Assembly: GCF_900110575.1 (NCBI RefSeq)
Contig: NZ_FOEF01000001.1
Location: 434,001-498,000 of the forward strand
From: Amycolatopsis saalfeldensis
GTDB taxonomy: Bacteria > Actinomycetota > Actinomycetes > Mycobacteriales > Pseudonocardiaceae
Direction: 5' to 3'
Length of the DNA: 64,000 nt
The position numbers and the translations under genes were made by a program. The number at the start of each line of letters is the position of its first letter. Position 1 is the stretch's first letter. Under the pieces are notes generated by a model, which made no database searches, was not told the origin of the DNA, and saw nothing but the letters and a program-made list of their open reading frames with translations. Shown here in pieces: positions 36,292-44,656 of the stretch.

Positions 36292-37174
36292 CGTCTTCGG
36301 CCGCGGGCCGGTCGAGGCCGGGCACGCCGGTGATGCGCACGGTCACCTGGTTGTCGTTGTACGTGTAGGCCTCGTAGGTGAACTCGACGCCGGTCTTCTC
36401 GATGTGCTCCATCCAGGCGCGGTACTCGTGCCGCTTCCAGCCCGGGAAGTTGAAGAACTCGTCGAAGTGCACGATGCTGCCCGGCCGCAGGCGCGGTCCG
36501 ACGAGGTCCAGCACGGTCTTGGCCGAGCTGTACAGATCGCCGTCCACGTGCAGGAAATCGACGTGGCCCTGGTGCTTTTCGAGGAAGCCCGGGAGGCTGT
36601 CGGCGAACAGGCCCACGACGAGTTCGGCACCGGGGACGTCCGGCAGGTCGTCACGCGCGAAGGCGCCGGCGGGCATGCCGTTGAGCCACGCCTCGGGCAG
36701 GCCCTCGAACGAATCGAAGCCGTATACCTCGACGCCGCCGCGCGCGCCCGCGATGGTGCGCAGGGTGTTCCCCGAAGCGACCCCGAATTCCAGCGCCATG
36801 CCGCCGGTCGGCGCGAGCGAAAGCGCGAACTTCAGCGTCTCCGGCGGGCTGCCGAAGTGCTTGGCGCCGACCAGGCTTTCGCGGGCGAAGATGTTGCTCT
36901 CCAGCGCCGCGTCCTGGTCGCCGGCGTACACGATGTCGCGGCGGCTGCGGATCTCGAATTCCACCACCCGGTCGAGGAGCCGGTCACCCTGCTGGACGAT
37001 CTCGGCGCGCAGTTCTTCGCGCATCCGGCCCAGCTGGTCCTGCATTCCGTTCAGCTGATCGGTGTACGGGTCATGCAGCCGGGCGGCGGCGCGGCGCAGC
37101 ACCGTGCCGGCCTTGCGGCGCAGGGCCCCGCCCAAAGTCCTTGCGGTCAAACGATCTTCGCGCTGATGGTCCAT
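36266..37174 (-). CDS. TylF-like SAM-dependent methyltransferase
   Basis: A 302-residue protein. The core has MALEFGVASGNTLRTIAG (SAM-binding motif I), VYGFDSFEGLPEAW, DFLHVDGDLYSSAKTVLDLV and IVHFDEFFNFPGW, typical of the TylF/macrocin O-methyltransferase group. The first 80 residues are a charged helical extension with possible coiled-coil (LNGMQDQLGRMREELRAEIV). It is not in a biosynthetic cluster here. Convergent overlap of 26 bp with the MCE gene. Confidence 0.85.
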   Translation of the reverse strand: MDHQREDRLTARTLGGALRRKAGTVLRRAAARLHDPYTDQLNGMQDQLGRMREELRAEIVQQGDRLLDRVVEFEIRSRRDIVYAGDQDAALESNIFARESLVGAKHFGSPPETLKFALSLAPTGGMALEFGVASGNTLRTIAGARGGVEVYGFDSFEGLPEAWLNGMPAGAFARDDLPDVPGAELVVGLFADSLPGFLEKHQGHVDFLHVDGDLYSSAKTVLDLVGPRLRPGSIVHFDEFFNFPGWKRHEYRAWMEHIEKTGVEFTYEAYTYNDNQVTVRITGVPGLDRPAAEDVSRSTPAR

Positions 37175-37221
37175 TCACGGACGGTACACAACGGGCATTC
37201 GGCCACGTCGGCGCGGGGCGT

Positions 37222-37629
37222 CTACCCGCGGGTAACGACAACCGTCCCCTGCGCCACGGCGCACAGTGCGGAAGCGCCGCCTTCGTCCACTGTGTACAGA
37301 TCGCACCGGGAGGTCGCGCGCGAGCGGCCGGACTGGACGACCACGGCTTCGGCCCGCAGTTTCGGGCCGCCCGCGGGCCTGAGGTAGTCGATGGTGAAGC
37401 CGGCGGTCAGCACCGCCGGGCCGAGGACGGCACCGGCGGCGAACGTGAGCGTGTTGTCCGCGGCGTACGCGAGCACGCCGCCGTGGACGTAGCCATTCTG
37501 CTGGCGCAGCTCTTCGCGGATGTCCAGCTCGATCGTCGCGCGGCGGTCGCCGAACTCCGTCAGCCGAGCGCCGAGCAAAACGGAGAACGGCTGGGAGGCG
37601 AGCCCTTCGCGGGCGGCGGCGAGATCCAT
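37222..37629 (-). CDS. PaaI-type hotdog-fold thioesterase
   Basis: A 135-residue hotdog protein. NGYVHGGVLAYAADNTLTFAAG is the hotdog helix with the His-Gly-Gly and catalytic Asp/Asn region, and the rest forms the beta-sheet. The ATG at 37629 follows GAGGAG. It is divergent from a MarR gene and shares with it a perfect palindrome at 37635-37660, which overlaps its ribosome-binding region, so repression by that MarR is probable. Confidence 0.9.
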   Translation of the reverse strand: MDLAAAREGLASQPFSVLLGARLTEFGDRRATIELDIREELRQQNGYVHGGVLAYAADNTLTFAAGAVLGPAVLTAGFTIDYLRPAGGPKLRAEAVVVQSGRSRATSRCDLYTVDEGGASALCAVAQGTVVVTRG

Positions 37630-37634
37630 CGGAC

Positions 37635-37660
37635 TCCTCACTTCAGTAGTGAAGTGAGGA
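37635..37660. promoter_or_regulatory. Perfect palindromic operator between thioesterase and marR
   Basis: TCCTCACTTCA (37635-37645) and TGAAGTGAGGA (37650-37660) form a perfect 11-bp inverted repeat with a 4-bp spacer (GTAG). It lies in the 67-bp gap between the divergent thioesterase and MarR genes and covers the thioesterase ribosome-binding site. The size and placement fit a MarR dimer operator; the match is inferred. Confidence 0.75.
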
Positions 37661-37696
37661 TGGCGCCCGGCGGGCCGCCCTGTCAAGATCGGGGCC

Positions 37697-38119
37697 ATGG
37701 CCGACGACCAGCGCCTGTTCTTCCTGTTGCAGCGGGCCGCCCACCAGCTCCGGGTGACCGGCGACCGGCGCTGCCTCGCCGCCGCCGGCATCACGACGGC
37801 CCAGCTCGGGGCCCTGTTCACCGTCCGGGACCGGCCCGGGCTCACCCAACGCGAACTGGCGGCAGAACTGGGCCAACGAGAATCCGCGGTGACGGCGATG
37901 ATCGGCCGGCTCGTGGACGGCGGTCTGATCGCGAAGCGCCCGCACCCCCGCCAGCACCGCGCGGTGGTGCTGGAACTGACCGACGCCGGCGCCCGCGCGC
38001 TGACCCGGGCGCAGCCGGAGATCAACCACGTCAACGCCGAACTGCGAGCACTGGTCGGCGACTCGGACTACGCACGGACGGCGGCCGCCTTGCGGAAGCT
38101 GGCCGGCTGGGGGCTGTGA
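37697..38119 (+). CDS. MarR-family transcriptional regulator
   Basis: A 140-residue MarR protein: LTQRELAAELGQRESAVTAMIGRLVDGGLI is the recognition winged helix and RPHPRQHRAVVLELTDAG the wing. It probably binds the palindrome at 37635-37660 and controls itself and the divergent hotdog thioesterase, which may process an aromatic or acyl-CoA ligand that acts as inducer (inference). Confidence 0.92.
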   Translation: MADDQRLFFLLQRAAHQLRVTGDRRCLAAAGITTAQLGALFTVRDRPGLTQRELAAELGQRESAVTAMIGRLVDGGLIAKRPHPRQHRAVVLELTDAGARALTRAQPEINHVNAELRALVGDSDYARTAAALRKLAGWGL

Positions 38120-38557
38120 GAGCTGGGCGCTGTGGCGGGGTCGGGTGAGTGGGGGGGGTGGCTGGATGCCGCGGCAGACCGATGGAGGAGCCGCCGCAGC
38201 GGGTGCCCTCGGAGTGGCCGCCGCGGTTAAGACCTAGCGAGTCGGCGCCCAGCGAGTCGCTGCCGCAGCCCCGCGCCCAGCGAGTGGCTGCCGCGGCCCG
38301 CGCCCAGCGAGTGGCTGCCGCGGTCAGGGCAAGCAAGGTCGCCGCCGTGGTCAAGGCTCGGCGAAATGGTTCCGGTAGCAGGGTGTGGCCCAGGCGTCAC
38401 CCCCTGCACCCCTGCTCGTTCTTCCCCGGAAACTTCCAGCCCCGACCATGGCACCGTGGTGACCATGACGGCACGCGCCTGGTGGGCCTGGCAAACGCTG
38501 CGATCCGCCGCGATCGCGTATCGCGGGACACGGCGGCGGGCCCGCACGTAATTCAAG
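38120..38557. repeat. Intergenic region with short GC-rich tandem repeats
   Basis: The 438 bp between MarR and the methyltransferase contain at 38230-38330 three copies of a 27-28-bp unit containing CAGCGAGT(C/G)GCTGCCGC. No domain-bearing frame spans it. A 28-codon frame at 38465-38551 (MTARAWWAWQTL) has no clear ribosome-binding site and is not called. Confidence 0.55.
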
Positions 38558-39292
38558 TCAGCGGCGAGAGACGAGCAGGCGGAACCCGGCGTCCCACTCG
38601 GGCGCGGCGAGCAGGTCGGCGTGCTCGCGCTCCCAGCGGCCGCTGTCCAGGTCGGCGCGGAGCCGGGCCATCCCGCGTTCCACGGCGGCGGGCGGCGCCT
38701 GCGCGAGCGCCGAGCACGAGCGGCGGACCCGCTCGTCCAGATAAGCCCGCGGACGGCGCCAGTGCGCGGGAAACACACCGTCCGCGAAGTCCCACGGCAC
38801 GGGCAGCGGCACGACCTCGTCGGCGCCAAGCTCCTCGGCGATCTGCTCCGCGGACGGCCGCGACAGCTCGAGCCGCGCGATCTCCGGGACGTACTCGCGG
38901 ACCAGCCAGAAATCCGCGTGCCGCCGGGTGTCGTACGCGAGCACCACGCGTAACGGCGCGACGCGGCGCAGCTCGGCCAGCCCGAGACGCCAGTCAGGCC
39001 AATGGTGGACGGTGAGAAGCGCGAGCACGGCGTCGACGGCTCCGGAGCGCACGGGCAGGGCTTCGGCGACCGCGCGAAGCACCGGCGCCGCACCGGGTGG
39101 GCGCTGCCGGATCATCTCCGCGGACGGTTCGACTGCGACCACGGTGCGGTCGAGCGGTTCGTACGAGCCGGTGCCCGCGCCGACGTCCAGGACCGTGCGG
39201 GCGTCCCCGAGCGCGGCGACGATCGGCGCCAGCCAGCGCGGGTCCGTGCGGCGGCCGTGGGCGTACCCGACGCCGATCCGGTCGTACAGCAC
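38558..39292 (-). CDS. Class I SAM-dependent methyltransferase
   Basis: A 244-residue UbiE/Methyltransf_11-like protein: YDRIGVGYAHGRRTDPRW at the start, motif I ARTVLDVGAGTGSYEP, VVAVEPSAEMIRQRP, and LPVRSGAVDAVLALLTVHHWPDW. Small-molecule methylation is likely, the substrate is unknown. The start lies 7 bp after the PAC2 gene on the same strand, so it is probably co-transcribed downstream of it. Confidence 0.9.
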   Translation of the reverse strand: MLYDRIGVGYAHGRRTDPRWLAPIVAALGDARTVLDVGAGTGSYEPLDRTVVAVEPSAEMIRQRPPGAAPVLRAVAEALPVRSGAVDAVLALLTVHHWPDWRLGLAELRRVAPLRVVLAYDTRRHADFWLVREYVPEIARLELSRPSAEQIAEELGADEVVPLPVPWDFADGVFPAHWRRPRAYLDERVRRSCSALAQAPPAAVERGMARLRADLDSGRWEREHADLLAAPEWDAGFRLLVSRR

Positions 39293-39299
39293 GCCGGCG

Positions 39300-40223
39300 C
39301 TACCGGTCCGGGGACTCGCTGCCGCCCTGCTGCTCGGCGAGGAAGCGCTCGAACTGCGAGCCCAGCTCCTCCGCCGTGGGCATGTGCTCCTTGGACTCCG
39401 CCAGGAGGCTGTCGTGCGCGGCGGCCTCGACGAACGTGTCGTACTGGCGCTCGAGCGCGCGCACCACGTCGGCGACCTCGTCGGACTCCGAGACCTGGCG
39501 GTCGATCTCCGCGGTGGCCACGTCGGCGGCCGTGCGCAGCTCGCCGTCGGGCAGGCTCAGGCCGGTCGCGCGGCCGATCGCTTCGAAGGCCTTCAGCGCG
39601 GCCGACGGGTAGGCCGACTGGGCCAGGTAGTGCGGCACGTGCGCGGCGAAGCCCATCGCGTCGTGGCCCAGCTCGCCGAGACGGAACTCGATCAGCGCCG
39701 CGACGCTGCCGGGCACCTGCATGCGGTTGGGCAACGGCTGGTGGTCGCCCACCAGCTCACCGCGCGTGGCGTGGGCCGTGACGCCGAGCGGGCGCGTGTG
39801 CGGGGTGCCCATCGGAATGCCGTGATAGCCGACGGTCAGCCGCACGCCCCAGCGTTCCACCAGCTGCTTGACCGCGGTGGCGAAGCGCTCCCAGTCGTGG
39901 TCCGGCTCCGGGCCGGACAGCAGCAGGAACGGCGTGCCGTCGGTGTCGTGCATCAGCTGGACCGTCAGCTCGGGTGCCTCGTAGTCCTCCCAGTGGTCCA
40001 CCGCGTAGGTCATCGGCGGGCGCCGGGAGCGGTAGTCGATCAGCCGGTCGACGTCGAACCGCGCGATCACGCGGCCCTTGACCTCGTTCGTCAGGTGCTC
40101 GGTGACCAGCCGGCCGGTGGAACCCGCGTCCATGAAGCCTTCGAAGAAGTGCAGGAGCACGGCTCCGGACAGGTCGGGGACGTCCGAATCCACCTCGTAC
40201 AGTTCCTCGGGATCGAACCCCAC
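39300..40223 (-). CDS. PAC2-family protein
   Basis: A 307-residue protein of the PAC2 (proteasome assembly chaperone-like) family found across proteasome-bearing actinobacteria. Segments include HFFEGFMDAGSTGRLVTEHL, PFLLLSGPEPDHDWERF and VGYHGIPMGTPHTRP, with a helical C-terminal part. The GTG at 40223 is supported by GGAGGATTCC just upstream; the frame upstream is not protein-like. Function in bacteria is not established; assembly or quality control of the proteasome is a guess from the family name. Confidence 0.88.
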   Translation of the reverse strand: MGFDPEELYEVDSDVPDLSGAVLLHFFEGFMDAGSTGRLVTEHLTNEVKGRVIARFDVDRLIDYRSRRPPMTYAVDHWEDYEAPELTVQLMHDTDGTPFLLLSGPEPDHDWERFATAVKQLVERWGVRLTVGYHGIPMGTPHTRPLGVTAHATRGELVGDHQPLPNRMQVPGSVAALIEFRLGELGHDAMGFAAHVPHYLAQSAYPSAALKAFEAIGRATGLSLPDGELRTAADVATAEIDRQVSESDEVADVVRALERQYDTFVEAAAHDSLLAESKEHMPTAEELGSQFERFLAEQQGGSESPDR

Positions 40224-40404
40224 CGGAATCCTCCTGCTGCTCGCTGTCGTACACGGACGTATCGGAGTACAACGCGGCACAACCGCGATTCCATCCCACC
40301 CACGTGGCCGAAATAGTAACGCCACGCACTCACCCGGGCCCCGGATCGGGGCATGATGACACTTGTCGTGGCCATATCTTCACGGAGTCAGGCACGCTGA
40401 GCAG

Positions 40405-40917
40405 GTGACCGTAGAGAACACCAGCACGTTGCGCCTGCGTCTGCGCCCACCGGCGCACCGGGTGAGCCGCAAAGCCGTCGGCCAGTGGACGGTGTCCGCG
40501 GCGATCGGCTGGATCGTCGTGATCGGCGTACAGGCGGTGGTGGTGGCGACCAGCGACGACCCGCCGTCGTGGCTGTCGGTGACGCTGACGATCTGCTGTG
40601 TGCTCGCCGCGGCGCACCTGATCGTGATGCCGCAGTGGCGCTACCGCGTGCACCGCTGGGAAGTCACCGGCGAAGCGGTGTACACGCAGGCCGGCTGGCT
40701 GAAGCAGGAGTGGCGCATCGCGCCGATCTCGCGGATCCAGACCGTGGACCTCGAGCGCGGGCCGATCGAGCAGCTGTTCGGGCTGGCCAAGCTCACCGTG
40801 ACCACGGCTTCGGCCGCCGGGCCGCTGCACATCTCCGGCCTCGACCACGAGCGCGCGGTGGAGCTGGCCGACGAGCTGACCCGCACCACGCAGGCCTCCC
40901 CCGGCGACGCGACGTGA
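40405..40917 (+). CDS. Bacterial PH domain protein, YdbS-like
   Basis: A 170-residue protein with two membrane helices (about residues 30-75) followed by a bPH2 domain (YRVHRWEVTGEAVYTQAGWLK, ISRIQTVDLERGPIEQLFGLAKLTV). It is coupled by GTGA overlap to the larger YdbT-like gene, the usual partner. In Bacillus this pair helps resist certain secreted antimicrobials; the role here is inferred only from pairing. Confidence 0.88.
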   Translation: MTVENTSTLRLRLRPPAHRVSRKAVGQWTVSAAIGWIVVIGVQAVVVATSDDPPSWLSVTLTICCVLAAAHLIVMPQWRYRVHRWEVTGEAVYTQAGWLKQEWRIAPISRIQTVDLERGPIEQLFGLAKLTVTTASAAGPLHISGLDHERAVELADELTRTTQASPGDAT

Positions 40918-42458
40918 ACGGCGTGACCACCGCCGAGACCTTCCCGCCCATCCCGGACGAGGGCACGGCCGAAGCCCCGTGGCACCGGCTCGACCGCCGC
41001 ATGCTACTCATCCGCCCGGTGCTGGACGTGGCGAAGTCGCTGCCCCTGCTGATCGGCACGCTGGTGCTCGGGCACGGCAACGACTGGCAGTGGATCGGGC
41101 TCGTCGCGACCGCCGTGACGGTGTTCGTCGGCATCTCGCACTGCCTCACCTCGCGCTACCGCGTCACCGCGACGCAGGTCGAGTGGCACACCGGGCTGCT
41201 GCTGCGCAAACAGCGCGCCGTGCCGCGCGACCGGATCCGCACCGTGGACGTGATGTCGGAGCCGAAACACCGGCTGTTCTCCCTCGCCGCCGTGCGGATC
41301 GGCACCGGACGGCACTCGCACGGCAAGGGGCCGGGCAAGGACGAACTGGTGCTCGACGCCGTCACCGGCGCGGAGGCCCAGCGGCTGCGAACCCTTCTGC
41401 TGCACCGGAAACCGGTCGAAGCGGCCGGCGTCGAAACCGGTCCGCCGGAGCGGCTGGTCGCGGCCGTCGACAAGCGCTGGCTGCGGTACGCGCCGTTCAC
41501 GCTGTCCGGCATCGCCGTGGTCGGCGCGACAGTCGGCACGCTGTACCACTTCGTGCACGAGCTGCACCTGGACCCGGTGCGCTACGGGCCGTTGCGCGAG
41601 CTGGCCCAGCAGTACACCGCGGCGCCGACGTGGCTGGTCGTGCTCACCGCGGCCGTCGGGCTGCTGGTGGTCGTTTCCGTGCTGTCGGTCGGCGGCTACG
41701 TGCTGTCGTTCTGGAACTTCCGGCTCACCCGTGAGGACGGCGGCACGCTGCACATCCGGCGCGGCCTGGTCACCACGCGGTCGGTCTCCATCGAGGAGGA
41801 ACGGCTGCGCGGCGTCGAGGTGAAGGAACCGTTGCCGCTGCGGATGGTGGGCGGCGCGAAGTGCGTCGCCGTGGCGGCCGGGCTGCGCGAGGGCAAGGGC
41901 GCGGACAAGGGCGGCGGGCTGCTCCTGCCGCCGGCGCCGCTCGGGCGGGTGCACGAGGTGGCGGCGGACGTGCTGGGCGAAGACGTCGCCACCGTCCCGC
42001 TCGTGCGGCACCCGCGCCGGGCGCTGACGCGGCGGCTGACCCGCGCCGTGACCGGGGTGCTGCTGTTCGCCGCCGCCCTGTTCCTGTTGGCGTGGATCGA
42101 TTTCCTGCCCGCGTGGCCGTGGCAGGCGGCGCTGGTGCTGCTGCCGTTGGCGGTGCTCGTGGGCTGGGACCGCTACCGGACGCTGGGGCACGCGCTGGCG
42201 GGCCGGTACCTGGTCACGCGCTCGGGCTCGCTGGCGCGCACGACGGTCGCGGTCCGCCGCGACAAGCTGACCGGAATCGTCGTGCACCGCTCGTTCTTCC
42301 AGCGGCGGGCCGGGCTGATCACGATCGTGACGCCGATCGCCGCGGGCAAGGGGCACTACCACGTGGTGGACGTCGACGAGAGCGACGGGCTGGTGCTCGC
42401 CGACCACACCGTGCCGGGGCTGCTGAGCCCGTTCCTGGTCGCCGAAGCCGAGAGCTGA
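40914..42458 (+). CDS. Bacterial PH domain protein, YdbT-like
   Basis: A 514-residue membrane protein alternating pairs of helices with three bPH2 modules: SRYRVTATQVEWHTGLLLRKQ, NFRLTREDGGTLHIRRGLV and GRYLVTRSGSLARTTVAVRR each begin one module. The GTG start overlaps the TGA of the YdbS-like gene. The two proteins probably form one membrane complex. Confidence 0.88.
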   Translation: MNGVTTAETFPPIPDEGTAEAPWHRLDRRMLLIRPVLDVAKSLPLLIGTLVLGHGNDWQWIGLVATAVTVFVGISHCLTSRYRVTATQVEWHTGLLLRKQRAVPRDRIRTVDVMSEPKHRLFSLAAVRIGTGRHSHGKGPGKDELVLDAVTGAEAQRLRTLLLHRKPVEAAGVETGPPERLVAAVDKRWLRYAPFTLSGIAVVGATVGTLYHFVHELHLDPVRYGPLRELAQQYTAAPTWLVVLTAAVGLLVVVSVLSVGGYVLSFWNFRLTREDGGTLHIRRGLVTTRSVSIEEERLRGVEVKEPLPLRMVGGAKCVAVAAGLREGKGADKGGGLLLPPAPLGRVHEVAADVLGEDVATVPLVRHPRRALTRRLTRAVTGVLLFAAALFLLAWIDFLPAWPWQAALVLLPLAVLVGWDRYRTLGHALAGRYLVTRSGSLARTTVAVRRDKLTGIVVHRSFFQRRAGLITIVTPIAAGKGHYHVVDVDESDGLVLADHTVPGLLSPFLVAEAES

Positions 42459-42462
42459 AGCC

Positions 42463-42963
42463 ATGACCCGCCCCGCCCGTCCCGACGACCTGCCCGTGCT
42501 CCGCGAACTCGAACGGGCCGCGGGGGTGCTGTTCCGGGACGTCGGCATGGCGAAGATCGCCGACGACGAGCCGTGGTCGATCGAGGAGCTGACGCCGTTC
42601 CAGACGGAGGGGCGGTGCTGGGTCACCGAGGACGCCGGGCGCGTGGTCGCGTACCTCATCGCGGAGGTGGTGGACGGCCGCGGGCACATCGAGCAGGTTT
42701 CGGTGCGGCCGAGCCACGCCCACCGCGGCCTGGGCCGCGGGCTGATCGAGACGGCGGACGAGTGGGCCGGCCGGCTCGGGCTGCCCGCGCTGACCCTCAC
42801 CACGTACACCGAGGTGCCGTGGAACGCGCCCTACTACGCGCGGCTCGGATTCCGCGTCCTGCCGAGCGCGGAACTCGGCCCCGAGCTGCGGGAAATCCGC
42901 GCCACGGAGATCTCGCGCGGCCTCGACGAATGGCCGCGCGTGGCCATGATCCGCAACCGCTGA
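42463..42963 (+). CDS. GNAT-family acetyltransferase
   Basis: A 166-residue GNAT enzyme. The acetyl-CoA site is IEQVSVRPSHAHRGLGRGLIETA, with the R/H-x-x-G-x-G/A motif, followed by LPALTLTTYTEVPWNAPYYARLGF. Substrate unknown. It starts 4 bp after the YdbT-like gene and is followed by a strong terminator, so it is the last gene of that operon. Confidence 0.92.
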   Translation: MTRPARPDDLPVLRELERAAGVLFRDVGMAKIADDEPWSIEELTPFQTEGRCWVTEDAGRVVAYLIAEVVDGRGHIEQVSVRPSHAHRGLGRGLIETADEWAGRLGLPALTLTTYTEVPWNAPYYARLGFRVLPSAELGPELREIRATEISRGLDEWPRVAMIRNR

Positions 42964-42975
42964 CCTGCGGATCTA

Positions 42976-43007
42976 CCCGCCCGGGCGACTTGGGTCGCCC
43001 GGGCGGG
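42976..43007 (+). terminator. Strong rho-independent-like hairpin
   Basis: CCCGCCCGGGCGAC (42976-42989) and GTCGCCCGGGCGGG (42994-43007) form a perfect 14-bp stem with a TTGG tetraloop, 12 bp after the GNAT stop. No U-tract follows, as is usual in actinobacteria. Confidence 0.85.
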
Positions 43008-43106
43008 GGACCCGATTTGCGGGCCTATTCGAACACGTGTTCTACTGGTCGAGCCGGTCCCGGAGGGGGAAGCTCCGCGGGCCGGCTCCCACTACGAGGA
43101 GGCAGC

Positions 43107-43304
43107 GTGGCGGTCAAGATCACCCATCTCACCAACGGCCAGCAGGTCCGCTTCGCCAACGCGGACGGCGCCCGCCGGTACGCCGAGATCATGGGCGGCG
43201 GCATCGACAAATGGGACTTCACCGTGGTCCCCGGTGAGGCCGGGCTGCCGAAGCTGCCGGGGGCGGTTGTCAACGTGCCGGTGTGGCGGATGACTTCCCG
43301 GTGA
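43107..43304 (+). CDS. Small protein of unknown function
   Basis: A 65-residue protein (starts VKITHLTNGQQVRFANADG after the initiator) from a GTG with GAGGAGG seven bases upstream. It is soluble, without signal or Cys motifs. No family recognised; the good ribosome-binding site and isolated transcription unit after a terminator support a real gene. Confidence 0.65.
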   Translation: MAVKITHLTNGQQVRFANADGARRYAEIMGGGIDKWDFTVVPGEAGLPKLPGAVVNVPVWRMTSR

Positions 43305-43344
43305 GGCGACACCACCGCCCGGGTGGAGCGAATCCCTTGGGAGG

Positions 43345-44628
43345 TCAGGACTTCAGCCGGTCCAAGGCCTTCGGCAACGCGGCGGCCAGCAGGTCCAGCT
43401 CCGGTTCCGCGGCGATCAGCGGCGGGGACACCACGATGCCCTTGGCCACCGGACGGACCAGCACGCCCTCGTCGCGGACCAGGCGCTGGAGGCGGCCCGG
43501 CGCGCCCGGGTCGGCCGCGAGGGTTTCCGCGCTCAGCTCGACCGCGGCGAGAAAGCCCAGTCCGGCGCGGACTTCACCGACCAACGGGTGGACGGCGGCA
43601 TCCGCGAGGGCGTCGGCGAGCGGCTTCTCCAGTTCCCGGCCCCGGGGGATCAGGTTGTCGCGCTCGTAGATGTCCAACGTCGCGTTCGCGGCGGCGCAGG
43701 CGACCGGGTGGCCCGAGTACGTCGGGCCGTGGCGCAGGACCGGGGCGCCGGGCTCACCGGTGAAGAACGGCTCCGCGACGTGTGGCGCGACCAGCAGCGC
43801 GGCCAGCGGCACGGTCCCGCCGGTGAGACCCTTCGCGGTGGTGATCAGGTCCGGTTGCACGGCCCAGCGGTCGATGCCGAACCAGGTGCCCAGCCGGCCG
43901 AACGCGGCGATCACGCAGTCCGCGACGAACAGCACGTCGTGGCGGCGGCAGATCGCCGCGACCTCCTCGATGTAGCCCTCCGGCGGGAGCAGCACCCCGC
44001 CCGCGCCGATCACCGGCTCGCAGAAGAACGCGGCCACCCGGTCGGCGCCGAGCCGCTCGATCTCGGCTTCCAGTGCCGCCGCGCTGTCGTACGCGATGTG
44101 CGAGAAACCCTCCAGCAGCGGCCCGAACCCCTGGGCGTTCACGGAAATCCCGCCGACGGCCGTGCCGAAGCCGTGCGTGCCGTGGTAACCCTGCACCCGC
44201 CCGATCACGTGGGTCTTCGCCGGCCGCCCGGTGTTCGCGAAGTACGCACGGGCGATCTTCACCGCCGTGTCCACCACGTCGCCGCCACCGGAACCGAGGA
44301 ACACCTTAGACCCCGGCGTCGGCGCCAGCTCGGACAGTCGCGAAGCCAGCTCCAGCGCCGGCTCGTTCGCGTAGTAGCCGAAGAGGTTGTACGAGTCGAG
44401 CTTCTCCAGCTGAGCCGTCACGGCGCGGGTGATTTCCGGCCGTCCGTGGCCGAAGTTGGCGTACCAGAGCGAAGCGGTCGCGTCGAAGTACCGCCGGTCC
44501 GCGTCGTCCCAGACGTACGAGCCCTCGCCGCGGGTGACGACCATGCGGTCGCCGTCCACGGCACCCATATCCGCGAACGGGTGCCACAGTGGGTTCTGTG
44601 CCTGGGGGTTCTGCGGCTGGTCGGCCAT
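43345..44628 (-). CDS. Class III PLP-dependent aminotransferase
   Basis: A 427-residue omega-aminotransferase-like enzyme. SLWYANFGHGRPEI and FLGSGGGDVVDTAVKIAR form the PLP phosphate site, FVADCVIAAFGRLG is the Asp-containing block that contacts the pyridine nitrogen (DCV in place of the more common DEV), and TTAKGLTGG contains the Schiff-base Lys. The ATG at 44628 follows GAGGAGG. It lies 28 bp after a CoA-transferase gene on the same strand, suggesting a shared catabolic pathway for an amino acid or amine. Confidence 0.92.
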   Translation of the reverse strand: MADQPQNPQAQNPLWHPFADMGAVDGDRMVVTRGEGSYVWDDADRRYFDATASLWYANFGHGRPEITRAVTAQLEKLDSYNLFGYYANEPALELASRLSELAPTPGSKVFLGSGGGDVVDTAVKIARAYFANTGRPAKTHVIGRVQGYHGTHGFGTAVGGISVNAQGFGPLLEGFSHIAYDSAAALEAEIERLGADRVAAFFCEPVIGAGGVLLPPEGYIEEVAAICRRHDVLFVADCVIAAFGRLGTWFGIDRWAVQPDLITTAKGLTGGTVPLAALLVAPHVAEPFFTGEPGAPVLRHGPTYSGHPVACAAANATLDIYERDNLIPRGRELEKPLADALADAAVHPLVGEVRAGLGFLAAVELSAETLAADPGAPGRLQRLVRDEGVLVRPVAKGIVVSPPLIAAEPELDLLAAALPKALDRLKS

Positions 44629-44656
44629 CTCGTTCCTCCTCGAAATCGGGGCCACG

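Noticed and set aside
38465..38551. 28-codon small gene
   Set aside because: No good ribosome-binding site or domain; could be real but unsupported.
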